Positions 62,675-64,000 of a DNA stretch of 64,000 nucleotides are shown in pieces. The stretch is from Taklimakanibacter deserti (GTDB taxonomy: Bacteria; Pseudomonadota; Alphaproteobacteria; Rhizobiales; Aestuariivirgaceae). Both the position numbers and the translations under genes were made by a program. Numbering within the stretch: the first letter of the stretch is position 1; each line of letters opens with the position of its first letter. Below the pieces are notes generated by a model. It was not told where the DNA came from, ran no database searches, and saw nothing but the letters and a program-made list of their open reading frames with translations. The stretch spans positions 62,001 through 126,000 of the forward strand of contig QORU01000012.1 in NCBI GenBank assembly GCA_003574785.1, written 5' to 3'.

Positions 62675-63001
62675 ATGAAAATCCCTAGTTTATTACTCTC
62701 CGAAGCTGCGAAGCTTGCTAGCAGCCAAACAGCCCGCCGGGTCACATTAGCTGCCGACATCGGACGGCTTGAAGGTCGCGGAAGGCTAAGCGACGCTGAA
62801 AGAGTCGAGCTCGAGGAAATTCGGTTGGAGGATGAAAATTGCGGCCAGGCGCTGACGCGTTTTACCGCTTACCGGCCTCACAGCGACGCGGAACCGAAGT
62901 GCCCTCATTGCTGGATCGTCCGTGGGGAGAACTCTCTTCTTCGGCCGGGCGCCAAAGCCGACACTTGGCAGTGTGCCAAGTGCGGAGCAGAGTACCCTTG
63001 A
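62675..63001 (+). CDS. Small zinc-ribbon protein, unknown
   Basis: A 108-residue protein from ATG 62675. The N-terminal 60 residues are helical and charged (LAADIGRLEGRGRLSDAERV, then ELEEIRLEDENCGQAL). The C-terminus is a zinc ribbon with CPHCWIVRG and WQCAKCGAEYP. Could bind RNA or act as an adaptor; no family known. No ribosome binding site stands out. Confidence 0.65.
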   Translation: MKIPSLLLSEAAKLASSQTARRVTLAADIGRLEGRGRLSDAERVELEEIRLEDENCGQALTRFTAYRPHSDAEPKCPHCWIVRGENSLLRPGAKADTWQCAKCGAEYP

Positions 63002-63008
63002 TCCGACT

Positions 63009-63155
63009 ATGTTCTACGCTCGCGCTCTTCTCCAGTTGGTTCTCTCAGGCTTTGGCTGTAGACACGAATGGGTCGAGGAGTATTCCCCGAACTCGCGATG
63101 GATCACCTGCAAAAAATGCGGCCTGTATGCTTATCTCCCGAAAGTCGAGCGCTAG
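63009..63155 (+). CDS. Very small Cys/His protein
   Basis: A 48-residue ORF from ATG 63009, seven bases after the zinc-ribbon gene. A hydrophobic start (YARALLQLVLSGFG) precedes CRHEW ... WITCKKCGLYAY, a Cys-x-His plus Cys-x2-Cys set that can bind one zinc. I recall similar tiny proteins in Hyphomicrobiales. Function unknown. Confidence 0.6.
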   Translation: MFYARALLQLVLSGFGCRHEWVEEYSPNSRWITCKKCGLYAYLPKVER

Positions 63156-63227
63156 CTTCTAGGGGGCTCGCTTGTCGCAGATAATGACCCTGGCGGAACC
63201 CTGCCTTTCGCTGGTGGTTTACGGTTC

Positions 63228-63359
63228 ATGGCTACTGTCCCAACTCCCGAACCCGATACCCCGGCACCACCCGGGCCGCTGCCGCCCGGCCCGCTGCCTC
63301 GGCCGGCACCGCCGCACGATCCATTGCCGAGCCCTCACCCTCTCCATTGCCCAATCTGA
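63228..63359 (+). CDS. Proline-rich microprotein
   Basis: A 43-residue ORF: MATVPTPEPDTPAPPGPLPP and so on, almost half Pro, ending HPLHCPI. No structure other than polyproline is expected. I recall similar Pro-rich microproteins as annotated hypotheticals in rhizobia. Ribosome binding site is not clear. Confidence 0.5.
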   Translation: MATVPTPEPDTPAPPGPLPPGPLPRPAPPHDPLPSPHPLHCPI

Positions 63360-64000
63360 TGTGTCAGTTCTCGAAAGCGAAGAGTCCGCTTCCAGTCCTT
63401 CTTCATGCTCACAACGTCGAAGCGAATTTCCTGGGCAAGGTCACGTTCGTCATGATGCTATTCCTCTGCTATGATGGCGGAAACGCGCGGCATACCGCCC
63501 ATGATGGGCATGCCTTAAGTCGAAGCTCTCGAAGATTCTGCGGTGCAGAAAGAGGGCCTTGCGGGCCTGTTGACATATCCAATTTTCCAGAGGGGCCTAA
63601 GTTTCCGCGAGACCTACCATGGCGTAAACAAGCTAACCAGTTGGACCTTGGGCCACTAGACGCAGGTCGCAGGGCGCAGGGCGCTTTCGGCCTGATCGAG
63701 AAAATCCTGCCGGCATTTCTCGAAACGTTGGGGTAGCACTAAGCCGCCCTAAGAACTCGTTCGATATACGACGAGCTTGGCGCAAAATGCAAAGGCGCAA
63801 TGGCGCCTTGCAGCACGGTCAGAAGCGGTGCGAGAGCGTTTACGATTGGTGAATACACATGGACTACGTCTCGCCCAACGCCAGCCGATCGACCGATCGA
63901 ATCTTGCCCTGATAAGTGAAACCAGGCTCACCCTGGACGGCTTGGACACGCTAGGGGGCGCTAAGAAAGAGTTGTTGGCTCTCTGGCCTTCCGCCTGAGC
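63360..64000. other. Right-hand 641 bp without a supported gene
   Basis: Plus-strand frames at 63347-63736 (129 codons) and from 63777 (about 73 codons, TTG start) are open, but neither has a convincing ribosome binding site, composition or family resemblance. The second ends LDGLDTLGGAKKELLALWPS, which could be the tail of something real. A TTGACA at 63569 has no good -10. It may be decayed sequence. Confidence 0.4.

Noticed and set aside
63347..63736. 129-codon plus-strand frame near the right end
   Set aside because: It overlaps the Pro-rich microprotein, lacks a ribosome binding site and any recognisable segment; left as unassigned sequence.
52855..64000. Intact prophage
   Set aside because: S74, XRE and phage-type small proteins are present, but no integrase, terminase, portal, capsid, tail or lysis gene is visible.

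Overview
The window looks like chromosomal DNA of a GC-rich alphaproteobacterium of the order Hyphomicrobiales (Rhizobiales). This is inferred from gene content: an Irr-type Fur regulator divergent from fabA-fabB-fabI, mutS-glnD-murJ-trpS in one line, an OlsB-type acyltransferase, a malic enzyme with a phosphotransacetylase-like tail, an Omp25-like porin, DUF992, DUF2244 and ELM1 proteins, and RpoH-type promoters upstream of dnaK and hsp20. I saw no rRNA, tRNA, CRISPR array, transposase or integrase.

Layout. 0-1.4 kb: the 5' end of a secreted hydrolase, a small protein whose gene end is tandemly triplicated (three 73-bp copies), and a small hydrophobic protein behind a 39-nt element that recurs 59 kb away. 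1.4-8.3 kb: EamA exporter/Lrp regulator pair, hybrid histidine kinase, OlsB-like acyltransferase, malic enzyme. 8.4-25.5 kb: housekeeping block mutS, glnD, murJ, then a Fic toxin-antitoxin pair, a GNAT/LysR divergent pair, trpS, nfuA with a candidate Irr box, a fused tsaB-rimI, plsC, miaB, phoH, ybeY and corC; several neighbours overlap by ATGA. 25.5-33.9 kb: hydroxyacid dehydrogenase, SH3 protein, irr, the fab operon, a trimethylamine/dimethylamine-dehydrogenase-like flavoenzyme, DUF3052 and alkB. 34-45.6 kb: dnaK-dnaJ under an RpoH promoter, DoxX, a potassium channel with a zinc ribbon, two DUF1330 genes leading into dapB and gpmA, an Ada-like protein, nth, CysZ/EI24, adenosine kinase, ELM1. 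45.6-52.5 kb: envelope and small proteins (pentapeptide repeats, DUF992, cupin, DUF427, ureohydrolase, porin, PAP2).

52.8-64 kb is different: mostly short genes with no clear pathway, visible gene wreckage and a by-eye lower GC. It holds a thermonuclease with a replaced C-terminus, two copies of the same orphan gene tail, an orphan S74 chaperone domain, Ku, an SRAP (YedK) protein, three paralogues of a small helical protein (two tail-to-tail and overlapping), two small proteins that look like ribbon-helix-helix or related DNA binders, a frameshifted XRE regulator, and an hsp20 operon preceded by an RpoH-like promoter and a candidate ROSE RNA thermometer. It resembles a stress/DNA-end accessory region built by rearrangement rather than an intact prophage.

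Regulatory links inside the window: Irr is encoded here and a matching inverted repeat overlaps the nfuA promoter; RpoH probably drives both dnaK and hsp20. The strongest candidates for something undescribed are the repeated 39-nt leader element in front of small hydrophobic ORFs, the triplicated gene tail with its hairpin, and the inverted pair of overlapping helical-hairpin paralogues.
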